From NCBI GenBank assembly GCA_014529385.2, contig CM043971.1, positions 91,127,340 to 91,191,339 of the forward strand: a stretch of 64,000 bases of DNA, given 5' to 3'. The notes under the pieces were generated by a model. The model was not told the DNA's origin, made no database searches, and saw nothing but the letters and a program-made list of their open reading frames with translations. The position numbers and the translations under genes are program-made. This stretch comes from Adiantum capillus-veneris (Eukaryota; Streptophyta; Polypodiopsida; Polypodiales; Pteridaceae). Shown one piece after another: positions 46,901 to 58,606 of the stretch; the first letter of the stretch is position 1, and each line of letters begins with the position of its first letter.

Positions 46901-49124
46901 TGTCATGCAGCTCCGCTCTCCCATGCTAAGAAAGATGCACAAAAAATACACATCAAACTTATTTGAAACCTACTTGATTAATGGTCAGTGATGAGGGGTT
47001 GTTAACAGGCCAAGCCTAATGATTAATGTATGCCAGATGCGGCTTAAAAGGGCCAACAGATGCCTCAATGATGCCAAAAATGAGTATTCTTGAAGTGACC
47101 ATAAGTGGGAGATTATGATCTAGAACCGCAGTGCTTGAAGTGCTCTAACGGCCTGTCTTTACGGCTCGTCGATAAGAGCTACAGTGAAGAAGTTATGGCA
47201 GTTTAAAGTTCAAGTCGATTGCAGATCCGTACCAGATTGGGCAACCGTAGCTGAGGTGATAGAATTGAAATGAATGCACGGGCCTGAAGAGCTCACTTTG
47301 TGGAGCGCGTCGGTCTTTTCAGATCAACGATCAGTGATCAGCGTTCCGGTTGCCAAGTTATTGGCCCCGTTAAATATTCACCGGGGGCCGGTTATGTACC
47401 AATCTGGTCAGGCTCGGTCAGAGTGCTAACTGGGAATTTTTGAGCTTTATCCAGGTTTTGGAATGCAATGATTGCGGGGAAAGTCAACGTGGCCGCGGCA
47501 TGCTGGAGAAAATGAGGTGCCAGGCATTGCCTTGGCGACATTTATGCCAATTGTGGTGCCCTTACAATGGCTATGGCCGCCCAATAGAGAAAAATAATAT
47601 GCTTGGCATTTCTTTAGTCAGTACGTATGCCAATCTTAGAAACCTAGATTGTGCATGCCTGGGTCTTCAAGAAACTTATGCACCGACGAGATGTTGTCCG
47701 CTGGTGGAGCACATTAATACAAGCTTACATGGAGCATGGATATTCCTTTGAGGCAGTCGGTATGTATGCAAAAAAGGGGGTGTACCGAATATGTTATGCT
47801 TGTCAATACCTTGGCCGAGATGTATGCCATGCGTGGTGCCTCAGTGTGGTGCCCAAAGCCCATAACCTTATGGCTAGGCCGCCCGCTTATGGCGAGGCCG
47901 CCCACTTAAACTAAGGCCGCCCATTATAAAGGAGGTATGAACAAAAGAAAAGAAAGAAAAAGTTTCATGGCGGGCAAGCAGGCAGCGAGTAGCGCCGCAT
48001 GGGAGGAAAAACATCTCATAGCGAGCGGGGGGGCATCGTACAAGCATACTCATGAAACGGGAAAGCATCCGTAGCCTAGGGCGAATAGTTTCGGCGCCAG
48101 TCCCACCTATTTCCATGCTGGCCAAACCCGACCCTGCCACGTCATCGGTGCTGTTCCCACAATGACGGCACCGTCGTTGCATAGTTAGTAAAAAAGTTTT
48201 TAGGGCAACTAAGGAGGGAGAGTTGAACGAGGGCAAGCTTGGCAAAGGGATTCGAAAGGAAGGCAAGAGGGGAGAGGGCTCGGAGCTAGGAGCCGATTGG
48301 TAAAGCTCTTTCTCTCTCCGTCTCGAGCTTGAACAGGAAGGCAAAGCTCTTTCTCTCTCCCTCTCGAGCATGAACAAGAAGCAAGCCAAGACGAGAAGAG
48401 GATTACAAGTAAAAGCAGAGCTTGGTTAGTGCAAGCCAGGTTCGAGAAGAGTCTTGTCGAGGAAAGCAAGCGAAGCCTGAGCAAGAGGGTAAGCTTGTCG
48501 AGGCAAGCAAGCAAAGAGAAGCTTGTCGAGGTTAAATTGAGCAAGCAAGGCGTGAAGTGATTAGAGCAAATCAAGGTCGAGAAGAGTTTGTCGAGGCTTG
48601 AGCAAGCCAAGGCTTGGTCGAATCGAGGTCAAAGGGAGTAAGCTTGAGAAGGTGATCTTGGTCTTGAACCAAAGCAAGAGAAGAAAGCAGAGAAGGAATG
48701 CACGGCAAACAAAGCAAGGTAAGAAGCAGGAGGAAGTTACAACTAGAGAAGAGCAATTAAGCCGGTCCAAATCATTGACAATCAAAGCAGATAAAGCGAC
48801 ATAGGAAAATTTCCGTCACCATCATCAGTCCAAAGTTGATTAAGCATTTTGTTAAGTCCGGTGTCGTTTTAAACAGCCCCGGTTAATCCTGTAAAAAACG
48901 GGAGCTTAAACTCCTAGTTAGCAGATGATCCAAGTGACGGCGCTGTTAACAGCCCGCCTTGGCTAAGGATTAAGTTGTACTCAATGCATTTAATTGATTA
49001 ATTGATGATTCCGGTGATTGTCAGAGTCAGTGCATCAATTGTTCTTGTTCTCTCTTTTCACACCTCCCACAGCCAGAGGGCCCGGTGCTTGCTGGCTCAC
49101 GTACCGAACACATATCCCCTGACA
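46901..49124 (+). repeat. 3' LTR of the non-autonomous element
   Basis: It starts TGTCATGCAGC after GTTCAGAGGGGTGGA and ends CCCCTGACA. A TATA-like TTATAAAGG lies at 47924-47932. The 47150-47230 part (TCTTTACGGCTCGTCG, GAAGTTATGGCAGTTT) aligns with the reverse complement of the family 2 LTR near 23860-23930. Confidence 0.9.
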
Positions 49125-49237
49125 ACGTTCAAGTCAAGGAGGAGCTTTGATTTTCTTTCGGCGATTTCATCGAAGGGGGTTTATTGCGCTTGTCCTTGGA
49201 ATGTCAACCTAATGGGCAACCGCGCTACAATCAAGGT
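49125..49237 (+). other. Possible exon relic
   Basis: The plus strand is open and protein-like (SSKGVYCACPWNVNLMGNRA) up to ATCAAG, which is followed by GTAAAC, a plausible splice donor. The left side is cut by the LTR insertion. I do not recognise the protein. Confidence 0.25.
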
Positions 49238-49615
49238 AAACAAACCCCCCCCCCCCCCCCCCCTTTCCCTATTGTATTCTACTCCACAAACACACGCATA
49301 GCACGCGCACATACACACACACACGCACACACACACACACACACCACACACACACACACACACACATACATGCATAAATGAAAAAACAAAATGAGAAAGA
49401 TAGAGATAGAGAGACATACCTCGTTCATTTGATATAGGTTGCGTTGTGACATAGATGAAATCTCTTTGTGTGTGGTAGATTTGCGCGAGATTTGTTTGTA
49501 AATGTTAGATTTGTTAGAATCTCTTCGTGTTAGACTTGTTGCAAATGAATGTGCAAAATGGATTTGTTAGGAAAAGGATTTATGAGAGAGATAGGAAAGA
49601 GGGAAAAATTGATGA

Positions 49616-49675
<60 letters not shown>

Positions 49676-49859
49676 TGAGAGAGATTTTATTATTGTTCTC
49701 GGAGGTCAAATATGACCTATGGGACCAAAGTTACATGTGATGTAGTATGTGTATGGCTGATGAGTGACTCTCGATGCTCCAAAATTGTGGTGATTGAGAT
49801 TCGCAATGGAGAACTCACACTGTGGCTGAGGAGAGAAGAAGTGGTAGGTCTAAGTTATG
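49238..49859. repeat. Cluster of simple repeats
   Basis: It holds C19 at 49245-49263, a (CA)n tract at about 49309-49370 and a (GA)n tract at 49614-49684. Frames across them are artefacts. No gene is seen. Confidence 0.85.
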
Positions 49860-52800
49860 GCTGAAAATGTGAGAGAAGCAAGTTTGGATGTGACCAAAAA
49901 GCTGAGCACTCTAGTAGTGTGTCGTACTCAAACTCTCGAACTTGCAAAGAGCATAATGTGCACAATCGATTTGACTCTTCTCCATTGGCCCAACGCCCTA
50001 TCTCGCATCAAAGGAAATGGGGAGCTAAGCCGAATGGCTGCGATAGTGCGTATCATCGGCAAGGTGATAGATTCAAGCATGTAAGTGTGAGTACGGTTTC
50101 CTCTTTCAGCGAAGAACATGGTTTTGTAGTTGGGGGCATTATGGGTGGTGTAATGTATGAAGCAGACCCATTGGATTTCTCCAAAGCTGTAATACATTGG
50201 CATTGTAGAAAAGCTTCATTCACTTGGGAGTCAATTGAAGCATCATGTAGCAAGTATAATGCATCCCATCTCCCAAACCACTTCTTTATGTCTTGCATCC
50301 ATCCCGTGCTCAAGATCTTGCTTTTATTGCATCTTTTGAACTTCTTTTGCTTGCTTCCCATGCAATTGTAGGAAATCGATGTGAGGGGGTTTGACGCATC
50401 TCTATCATGTACTCCACACCCTTTCCATGCCCATAACCTCAATTGGAAGAGATCCAGACTCAAGAAGTAGGAGCATATATGGTGTTTTTGTCTTAAGTTG
50501 GAGAAAGTTTGTAAGAAAACGCTTTTGGACATTCTCAAACTCTTTCCAAGTAAACTTTGAGATGCTCTCGCCCCACACTTCAACTCCATAAAGAAGAACC
50601 AATGTCACCAATGCATCAAAAAGATACTTCTTGAGACCCAACACTTGATGTTTCTGCATTACAACATGTTTCAAAATGCATAATATGCTCTCTTTCTCGC
50701 TTCCAAATGATGAATAACACATTCATGCCATTGTGATTGGACGGAACCTCAGGCCAAGGTACTTAAAATCTCTCAATAACTTCAAGAGTCTCATTGTTGT
50801 ACACAATGCATGGCTTCTCCTTATGGTTGGTTTTCACAAGGATAACCTTTGTTTTGGATTCATTTACAATCAGTCCACTATGTAAGCAAAAGTTCTCAGG
50901 ACAACCATAAGCTTTTGTGCATCTCCTAGAGAGTGTGCTAGAAGCACTACATCATCCGCATACAACAAAAGCATGATTACCGCGTCACAAATAGTGACCT
51001 CTTCAATGCCTTCTTCTTGCATAAAGTCAAGTACCATTGTTCCAATTGATCGATGCATAGACCAAAGAGAGTTGGTGACATCCTTGTTTAACCCAATAGT
51101 GCTTACAAATTTTTTTGAAATTTCTCTTCCCATGTGCAATTGACAAATCACCTTATCATAAATTCAAGAAACTGCGCAAGCATAAACTCAGTTGCCACTT
51201 TGGAGTTTTTCCATCCTTCTCCACAAATTGTTACGTGGGAATCATATCAAAGGCTTTCTTAAAGTCCACAAAACAACAATACAATTGCTTTCCTTTCAAC
51301 TGACTTCCTCCATGAGAACATGAAGAGTGACAAGATGATCAATGGTGCTATGGCATCGACCAAAACCCGCTTGTCCCTTTGTACGCTTGTCATTCTCTTT
51401 AGCCCAATCACTCATTCATCTCTCATTATGCACCCAAACAACTTTGCCATAAGAGAACCGAATAATCATTATAGTCCGGTAGTTGTTTACATTCTTTACA
51501 TCCCCTCCTTTATGCAAAGGATTAACCCAATTAGTACAACAATATAAGGCATACCATGTTGAAGTGCAAGGTTGAACATATCACACATCCACTCATGGGT
51601 AAAATCTCCCGTCCATTTGATCATCTCCGGCTTGATACCTTGAAGATCTCCCCCTTTGCGAGTGGTCAACTTTTCAAAGCCCACCGCATACATCCTCAAT
51701 AGTAAAAAAAGAGGGCATACATGGGAGTGAACCATAGAATGACATTTTTTCAGCATTTGCTTGCTCATATAATTGCCTACAATGTTTGTACATATCCACA
51801 AGACTCAAGTTGTCAAAATTTCAACCCGCTTGCCCCTCAAGTTTCTCCAAAATCTTCCCACATGCATGTGCCTTTTCTTGGACTTGAAAAAGCTGTTGCT
51901 TTACTTTCCATTTTCTTCTCTTTTTTGAATCAATGCCTTGTATGTATGCAAATGACTTTGATAGTTGTCATTGTCTAAGTTGATCAAGATTTATCAAGGA
52001 CTTTTGAGCATCTTGACATTCTTTATTAAACCACCTTTGCGTGATCTATCTTGTTGATACGATGGAGATGCTTTATGGAAAATCATTCTTCGGCACAAGA
52101 ACAAATAGCTTTCTTGAAAGCTTCCCATTTAGTTTCCAATGGTGCATGATATTGAAGCTTTGTCATCCATAATTTTTGCTCAACCATTTCAATGTAAATC
52201 CGTTTGAAATCCATACATAGTGATATATTTCTTTTTCCTTTGGCTGAGATTATCATGCTCAGTTACTTCTCCACATGAAAGGTGAATACATAAGGTGTGA
52301 TGGTCGGATTCCAGGGTCCATTGGCTAAACATAATGCGATACGTGATGGCTTCGGAGAGTAGTAGTATATAGTCAATCACACTGTCCCCATTATGTTCTC
52401 ATACATGTAAATCCATTGGTTCCACTCCACAAAGATACACCATTGGCAATGAGCATAACCCGTGCTATTACACATGTGTAAAAGTAACTTTCCATAGTGA
52501 TCCGGCTCTTTCTCATCCATTGGAGTATACGGGTCATACAAGTGAACTTCCTCCAAACTCCCTTGAAATGTATGGCATATCAAATTGTTGAGTATCATGT
52601 TTGCAATGTTTTTGTGCGAGCATTCATATCCCCAAATATATAAAACATCACCTTCAACTTTGAAACAAGCAATGTCCTCTTCTAAATAAAAAAAATGGGC
52701 CGATCTCTATCCATTCAAGCAAAAAGGGAGAATCTTGATGAGGAATGTAGCAACCGGCTACAAAAATGGGTGCTCTCTTTTGGTGTCATAATTTTCAGCC

Positions 52801-53240
52801 ATACATAATGTTTGTACTTGTCATCTTTCACAATTGATACAAAATCTTCCAATCCTTTCTTTAAACATACATGCTACCCCTCTTTGTCCTCTTCCTTGCT
52901 TGAGATTCTTTGACCACATCAATGAATGTACAGTGTAATCCTCCAAGCCGTTAATCCTTTGTGTATCGTGCGTCCAAGTTTCAACAAGAAGTACAACATT
53001 GGCTTTGCTTGTTAGTTTCATCAATGCCAACCCCCCATTCCATGGGTATCCATTACAATTCCAAAGCATATTTTCATTGTAACTCGGTCTCATAGGTCGC
53101 ACATCCCTATTTGCTTGAGGGACTTGCCTCCTCCTTGGGCACATTTTCTTCATGAGAGATCTCCTTGTTTTTATTATTCTTTTCCTCATATGCCTTACAA
53201 CGCAAATTTTGTTCCTTAATAGTGCAATCACATACAAACC
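49860..53240 (-). pseudogene. LINE (non-LTR retrotransposon) ORF2 remnant
   Basis: Downstream on the minus strand, 52821-53237 holds the start of an AP-type endonuclease (WNCNGYPWNGG, ANVVLLVETWTHD). The endonuclease continues at 52377-52598 and 52189-52380 (SVIDYILL, ESDHHTL in neighbouring frames). RT begins at 51496-51801 (GGDLQGIKPEMIKWTGDF) and carries YADD at 50870-51151 (MLLLYADDVVLLAHS). Post-RT parts follow at 50405-50722 (LVTLVLLYGVEVWG) and 50053-50589. Many frameshifts and stops occur. No LTRs are present, and neither a poly(A) tail nor a target duplication could be found. Confidence 0.85.
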
Positions 53241-53784
53241 ATTGTGTATCCCTCAAATGATCCAACTATTATCAATGATAATCTTTTGCTTGGTCTCATC
53301 CTGGCATGGTACATACAATTGGCCATTTCTCCCGAGGAGGAGGCTCCTTGCTTCCTATTAGCAGCAAGCTAAACTCGGACACCATTTTTTTGGAGCTCTC
53401 ATTGTAAAATATCTATTATTTTGATGCATCGAGAATATTGTAACTCTTACTTTCCAGATAAACTTTTAATTGATGATAGCCGGGGCTACAAGCCTCTAGA
53501 TTGTATCAACCTATCTCGTTCGTTAGAGCTCCTAGATTTTTAGTTTTGACCACCAAAAACTTGGCTAAGGTATAAAAGCTAATTTTTGTAAGTTTTTTTA
53601 TAAGTTTTGGATAATATAGAAACACTGCGTGAGCTAACTAGGCAAAGCACCTTGCCTTCGCGTGTGAACTCTCTTTCTTGGGTGAAGGAGCGTCAAAAGG
53701 TGGCTAGGATGGAGATGCCCGCACTCTTATCGAGTGCAACATCTCCTTCGATGTTTTGAGGATTGAGCATTGGAAGAGGATGGT
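53241..53784. other. Unassigned sequence upstream of the LINE
   Basis: This may include LINE 5' sequence. No gene is seen. TATAAAAG at about 53571 is isolated and not tied to any coding region. Confidence 0.4.
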
Positions 53785-53935
53785 TAGGGCTATAGGCTTT
53801 TTCTTATGCTGCCTATTTCTTAGGCGCTCCCTTTCAAACACCCAACCACCTTGCTTCAACTGTAAGTCACGTTGATGCTTGTTTACAGCTTTCTTGTGCC
53901 GTTCTTGAGACTTGTGCAAATCCTTCTTAACCTTG
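53785..53935 (-). pseudogene. Chromovirus integrase fragment
   Basis: The minus strand reads KVKKDLHKSQERHKKAVNKH, then RDLQLKQGGWVFERERLR. This resembles the segment between the integrase core and the chromodomain (hx-SQERYKK...KxGDWVLLKxEKxRLR) of chromoviruses. It would sit just upstream of the kind of segment found at 17777. The usual G-D-W is G-G-W here. Confidence 0.6.
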
Positions 53936-54105
53936 GTAAAAGAAGAAGAAGAAGAAGAAGTTTTACCAACTTGCAAAGTCTTGCCGAGTGGCCTATTTTT
54001 AAAGACGAGTTTCCACCAACTTATGAGACCCGTCCAATGGGAGCGAGGGGACCTAAAGCCATTAAAATAAAGCGGGACCCGCACACACACTCAATCGTGT
54101 GGAGC

Positions 54106-54232
54106 ATGATGACGTGGCAACAATACAAACGCTCTGGATTTCGCGCTGACATGTTGACGTGGCAGTTGTTCGGACGCCCCCAATTTACGTCGATGTCGTG
54201 GCAGCTGTACGGATTTTCGCAAAACGCGATGG
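54106..54232. repeat. Three degenerate 40-45-bp units containing ACGTGGCA
   Basis: GACGTGGCA occurs near 54113 and 54157 and TCGTGGCA near 54197. Each is followed by a CGGA/CTGGA..TTTCG.. stretch. ACGTGGC is also the core of plant ABRE/G-box elements, but no promoter can be assigned here. Confidence 0.5.
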
Positions 54233-54479
54233 AAGCTTTTGAACCACTTTCTTTTAGAGTTTGATGCTTTTCATCTAATTGCTTTTGAGAGGCCAAGGGC
54301 CTTTAAATATGTGCCATGGGCTCATTCTCTGGCACGCTTCAGTGTGGAGGTGTAGAGCTTGGAGTAGTGGTGGTGCAGCCAAAGTTGGTCGAAGCTAGGA
54401 GGTGGTCTATGCCAAGCGGAGGATGCAGGCAGGTGCAGTGCAGAAGGCTAGGGCAGGTGCCAAGGTCCTGGGCAGCCAA

Positions 54480-54960
54480 GAGAGAGCGAGAAAGTATGCT
54501 CAATGCGGCTTTTTAGGCCAAGGAGGCTCAAAGAGGGCTGGGTAGCAGATGAAGATGTTCGAAGTGTCCTATCAGTGTCCTAAAATGTAGTGTTTAGTGT
54601 GCTCTAGAAGCCGGTCCAGACGGCTCGTCAAACGGAGCCACGGTGTGCAAGATACTGAAGTTTAAAGATAGTGTGTGTAGCAGATCCCCGACGGATAGGG
54701 CAGCTGGGGACAAGTGGCCCTGGCAAGTGTCAGTAGATACATGTGTTGTGCTCGAGTTGTGGAGCATGCCTGTCTTCTCGGATTGCCAATCGGAGCTCTG
54801 GTTAGCAAGTTATGGTCGTTTGAAATTTTTCCGAGGGCCAGGTCTGAGCCAGCCTGCCCGCATTGGAGGATGTGCCATCTGGCATCTTTTTGGTCTCGCC
54901 AAAGTTCTCGGAGATAGTGTGCATCATGTGGAGCTAGCACAAATTGACGGCACGTCAATT
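54480..54960 (+). repeat. Diverged LTR relic related to family 2 and the non-autonomous element
   Basis: GCTCTAGAAGCCGG, ACGGCTCGTCAAACGGAGC, then GTAGCAGATCC, GATTGCCAATCGGAGCTC and AGCAAGTTATGG appear in the same order as in the 3' LTR at 47140-47370. Neither terminus is clear. The remainder up to 55288 is unassigned. Confidence 0.5.
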
Positions 54961-55288
54961 GGATGCCCTGTCAGCGAGGTACCACAGATTAAAGTTTGGG
55001 ATTGCTTTTTGAGAAGAGGTTGCAGATATTTTTTTCTGTCTTTTATGGCCTCGGATGGCGAGCTCAAAAAGGTCGAAAAGCGGGAAAATTTTCCCGTCCC
55101 CGAGACCGACACGGTGGGAATCCGGCGGGGCTTTACGGCTTGGAGATCTGACCCTGGAGCCATTACAAGGAGCATGGGGAAGGTAGGCAAAAAAGGTAGT
55201 TGGTAAAATATTTTTGGAGGGTTTTCTAAGCACTAAAGCTAAATGGCTTCACGAGTTGCCACGTGGGCAGGCATAATCCCACATGAGC

Positions 55289-57331
55289 TGTTAGGTGCAA
55301 CGGAATGAATGTTTGAACTTTGCTCAAGGTGAGTGCTCCGAACTGTGCTGAAGGTTCCTTTTGTTCTTATGGAAGGGAGAGCCTTCCGTTCTTAATGAGA
55401 GAGTGCTATGATCACAAACAAAGTGAATGGACACTGTGCGTGCAAGTGTATGAGACTGAGAGATAGAGAGAGAAGAGAATACGACACCAGAGACGTTGTA
55501 AAACCCTCCTCCGAAGGCCCCACTCTCGTCCGCGAGAGTGGTCTACTTATGATTGCACAATCGGGTACAAATTGAATGCATGTGCTGATACAAGTCTATG
55601 CTATGTCGATGACGACGACGGGGATGACGACACCGACCTAAGGGTTGAAATCTGCAATCGTTTATCTGCTGTCCAAAAACGCTATGGGCTGAAATCTGCT
55701 GCAAATCCAAAACGCTGGTTTTGGGGCTGCTTTCTGCCGATCTTTGTCGCTGAAAATCTGCAGGTCTTAGGGCTGAAAACTGATGGTCTTTGATGGCTGA
55801 AAATCACCTGCTGAAAATGTCCAAAGGTTGAAAACTGGGGCTGCTTTTGCTAGGATCAAAAACGCTAGGCATGGGGGTTCTTTTGGCGATGGCAAGGGCT
55901 GAAAACGCTGATGTTTGCAGCTTTGCCGGCGATGAAGCTAATGCTAAAAACACTATGCATGAGGATCTGCTTGCGGTGACTACCTGTTGCAAAAACGCCA
56001 AGGGCTGGGACTTGCTTGGCGATGATGCCTTGTTGCAGAAACGCTAGGTGCTGAGTCTTCTTGGAGGGGAGAACCGCCAAGGTCTTGCTTGAGAAGTTAC
56101 CTGCTGAGCTTGGCTCCTGTTGCCTCTACTGCCAAGTAGTGCTAGTTTAGGTTTACTTATATACAAACTTACTCAATTTGCCCTACCTACTTTCCAACAA
56201 AAGTCACTTAAAAATAATAAGTGAAAAATGTCAAAAATACGTAAAATAGGCTAAATGCACTGGAAAATTCCCCTCAAGGATTCTGATGGATTCTGATGGG
56301 AATGCTTATGATCATGCTGTGTACAACCAGAGGATATGCATCTACACTAAGTGCTGGGCATGCACGGTCTACGAATAGACTCACAAAAGTGCCTGATCAC
56401 TTCTAATCTAGACTGACTGGACCGATTGAACCCTGATCATGCTGTAGCTTGTCCACGGACACATAAGGTTGGATGTGTCACGTGACATCCCCTCCTTTTC
56501 AAAGTGAGGTACTGGTACCGAATTGTATGGCTTCGAGGGAGATCGCCAACAGCATCCGGAATCCTGGAAGGGACTCTTCGCCGGCCCACTCTGATGTGTG
56601 GGTTGTGCGGTACTTGAACTTCATAAAGGTCTGCAATGCTTGCTTCTTTGGGCCGCGCCGAAAGCGACACAAAGTCTTTTGTGGCTCCTTCGATGCTTCA
56701 ACTTCGTTGAGTGTCAGGCTTGTTTCTTCTTCAAGAATCTCCATGGCTGAAAATTCCTGAAACCATTTCCCGACACAAAACCATGAACATACCTATTCCA
56801 TGTAAAGTGATTGGAAAAAATCTTGTCTTCCTCAAAGGTTGTGCATGCAATGTAGATGAACAAATAGACGGAGTGCCAAATGGTTCACCACACACACGCA
56901 AACAATGAGGTCGAATCTTTCTCTTCTGATCTAAAGCAATCAACTGTGGCAATTCACAACGGAAATGCCCATGCTTGGTGCTCATACTTTCATGTGCTCT
57001 TTCTACAACTGTGTTGCCAAGGAAGAGACATGGAATGTGACTTCCTTGAATGCATACTTTTCAGCTTTTCATGAATAATCCGCATACATTTGTGCTCATT
57101 CATGAGTGAAACGTGCTCAACGTACATTGTCATGCCTAGGAAAAGGGATTACATATAGACGCTGACTAAAATACAGGAAATGAGCACGAATGAAACACTC
57201 GAACAATGCGTGCGTATGAAACATGCGAACAGATAATACTTCCTGTGAGGGTTGCTTGGACCGAGGCTCGAGAGCCAAGATCGGTTCTTCCTGAGGGGGT
57301 TCTTTGGACCTAGGCTCAAGAGCCAAGATCG
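55289..57331 (-). mobile_element. Family C gypsy, partial copy A (3' LTR plus internal end)
   Basis: The LTR is 55289-56487 (TGTTAGG to GTGACA on the plus strand), read on the minus strand. The polypurine tract AAAAGGAGGGGA lies at about 56488-56499. The internal part up to 57331 duplicates 59340-60218 of copy B in inverted orientation. Copy A is cut at 57331, where copy B begins head-to-head. A TATA box (TATATAAG, minus) lies at 56157-56164. Confidence 0.85.
56499..57326 (-). pseudogene. C-terminal parts of the family C deletion-derivative ORF, copy A
   Basis: Three minus-strand frames match copy B. 57117-57326 has ILALEPRSKQPSQEVL and FLYFSQRLYVIPFPRHD. 56731-56985 has HFRCELPQLIALDQKRKI and continues to FSHGDS. 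56499-56744 is an 81-codon frame starting MEILEEETSLTL. In this copy the codon after QKRKI is CGA (Arg), where copy B has TGA. I recognise no catalytic domain. Confidence 0.6.
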
Positions 57332-58145
57332 ATCAGCCCTAGCGTTTTCTCATCAAGGAGATCGTCGCCAGAGCAAAGACTAGCCAAGCCTAGCGTTTTG
57401 CATCAGCATCATCGCCTCAGTACCCCCTTGCCTAGCGTTTTGTATCAGCAAGGATTGCCAGAAGAAGCAGACTCAGCTAGCGTTTTTACAGAGACACATC
57501 AACCTAGCGTTTTTGAAGATCCCAGCAATTGCAGACATCGCCATTTTCAGCAATAGAAGACCAGCAAGATTCAGCCCTAAAGAGTAGCAGATTTAGCCCG
57601 AATAGGCCATGAGATTCAGCCTTTAAGAACCTCAGTTTTCAGCCCTAAACCTGCAGATTTTCAGCGTCAAAGACCCACAGAAAACAGACCCCAAATCAGC
57701 GTTTTTGGACTAGTCACAGATTTCAGCCCATAGCGTTTTTGGACATCAATAGAAAGATTGCAGATTTCAGCCCTTAGGTCTACTTCGTCATCACTGTCGT
57801 CATCGTCGACATAACCTAGACTTGCATCAGTCTCATGCATGATCATTGTACCAGATTGTGCAATCATAAGTAGACCACTCTCGCCGACGAGAGTGGGGCC
57901 TTAGGAGGAGGGTTTTACAACGTCTCTGGTGTCGTATCTCTCTTCTCTCTCTATCTCTGTCTCATACTCTATCTCTGTCTCATACACTTGCACGCACAGT
58001 GTCCATTCACTTGGGTTATGATCATTGCATTCTCTCATTAAGAACGGAAGGCTCTCCCTTCAATAAGAACAAAAAGGAACCTTGAGCACAGTTCAAAGCA
58101 CTCATCTTGAGCAAAGCGCAAACATTCATTCCGCTGCACCTAACA
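57332..58145 (+). repeat. Truncated 5' LTR of copy B
   Basis: It matches 60661-61439; the first roughly 440 LTR bases are missing. Five CTAGCGTTTT motifs occur at 57339, 57390, 57432, 57477 and 57504, followed by TTTCAGCCCTAAA phrases. The end CACCTAACA precedes the primer site. Confidence 0.88.
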
Positions 58146-58146
58146 T

Positions 58147-58158
58147 TGGTATCAGAGC
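58147..58158 (+). other. Primer-binding site of family C (initiator tRNA-Met)
   Basis: TGGTATCAGAGC is an exact match to the usual initiator-methionine tRNA complement, one base inside the LTR. Family C therefore differs in primer use from families 1 and 2. Confidence 0.92.
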
Positions 58159-58606
58159 TTTGACAGTTTTCTGTATCACTCAAGGAAAGAACCACAAGAA
58201 TTGTTTTTTGCTTGTTGCGGTCGCACGAACCCAAGTTCGCTTGGGCGTGTCGATTCCTAATTGTGTTTGTGAAGAGTGACAGGAATCCCAAGAAAGAAGG
58301 GCTTGTCCAGCCTCCCCTTGTGTCTCTTTTCACTCATTGAGAGCGGACCGTGCACTTAGCGGCCGGCCAATTGACGTGAGGTGGGAAAAAGCAACCTTGG
58401 TGTGAGCGCAAGGCGCCAAGGGGTGCGCCCGCGGAAAGGAGTAGAACTCGGGTGAAGAGAAGATCCTTCTCAAACACGGTTTGCAAACGAAAGAAAACCT
58501 CAAGACCCTCAAGAACCCCAAGAACCCAAGACCCTCAAGAACCCAAGTTCCTCGTGAACTTAAGAACCCAAGACCACAAGAACCCACAAGAACCCACGAC
58601 TTCAAA

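Larger units (their letters stand above)
43105..49124 (+). mobile_element. Non-autonomous LTR retrotransposon without pol
   Basis: A 5' LTR truncated at its left end (43105-44391) and a full 3' LTR (46901-49124) enclose about 2.5 kb. That internal part has a gag-like protein and acidic repeat-bearing frames, but no protease, RT or integrase. Its primer site (44396-44409), polypurine tract (46886-46900) and LTR ends (TGTCAT.., ..CCCYGACA) match family 2, and parts of the LTRs align with the family 2 LTRs read in reverse. It fits a LARD-type passenger of family 2. The right flank starts ACGT. Confidence 0.82.

Noticed and set aside
49181-49417. Cys/Val-rich and Thr/His-rich ORFs across the CA tract
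   Set aside because: Translations of simple repeats.
49527-49740. Arg/Glu-repeat ORFs
   Set aside because: Translations of the GA tract.
52821-53361. Plus-strand membrane-like ORF at 53152-53361
   Set aside because: Antisense to the LINE endonuclease region.
55572-56080. Asp-rich ORF in the copy A LTR
   Set aside because: The region is LTR sequence also present at 57670-57870 and 60975-61181; the ORF is a by-product of GATGACGACG repeats.
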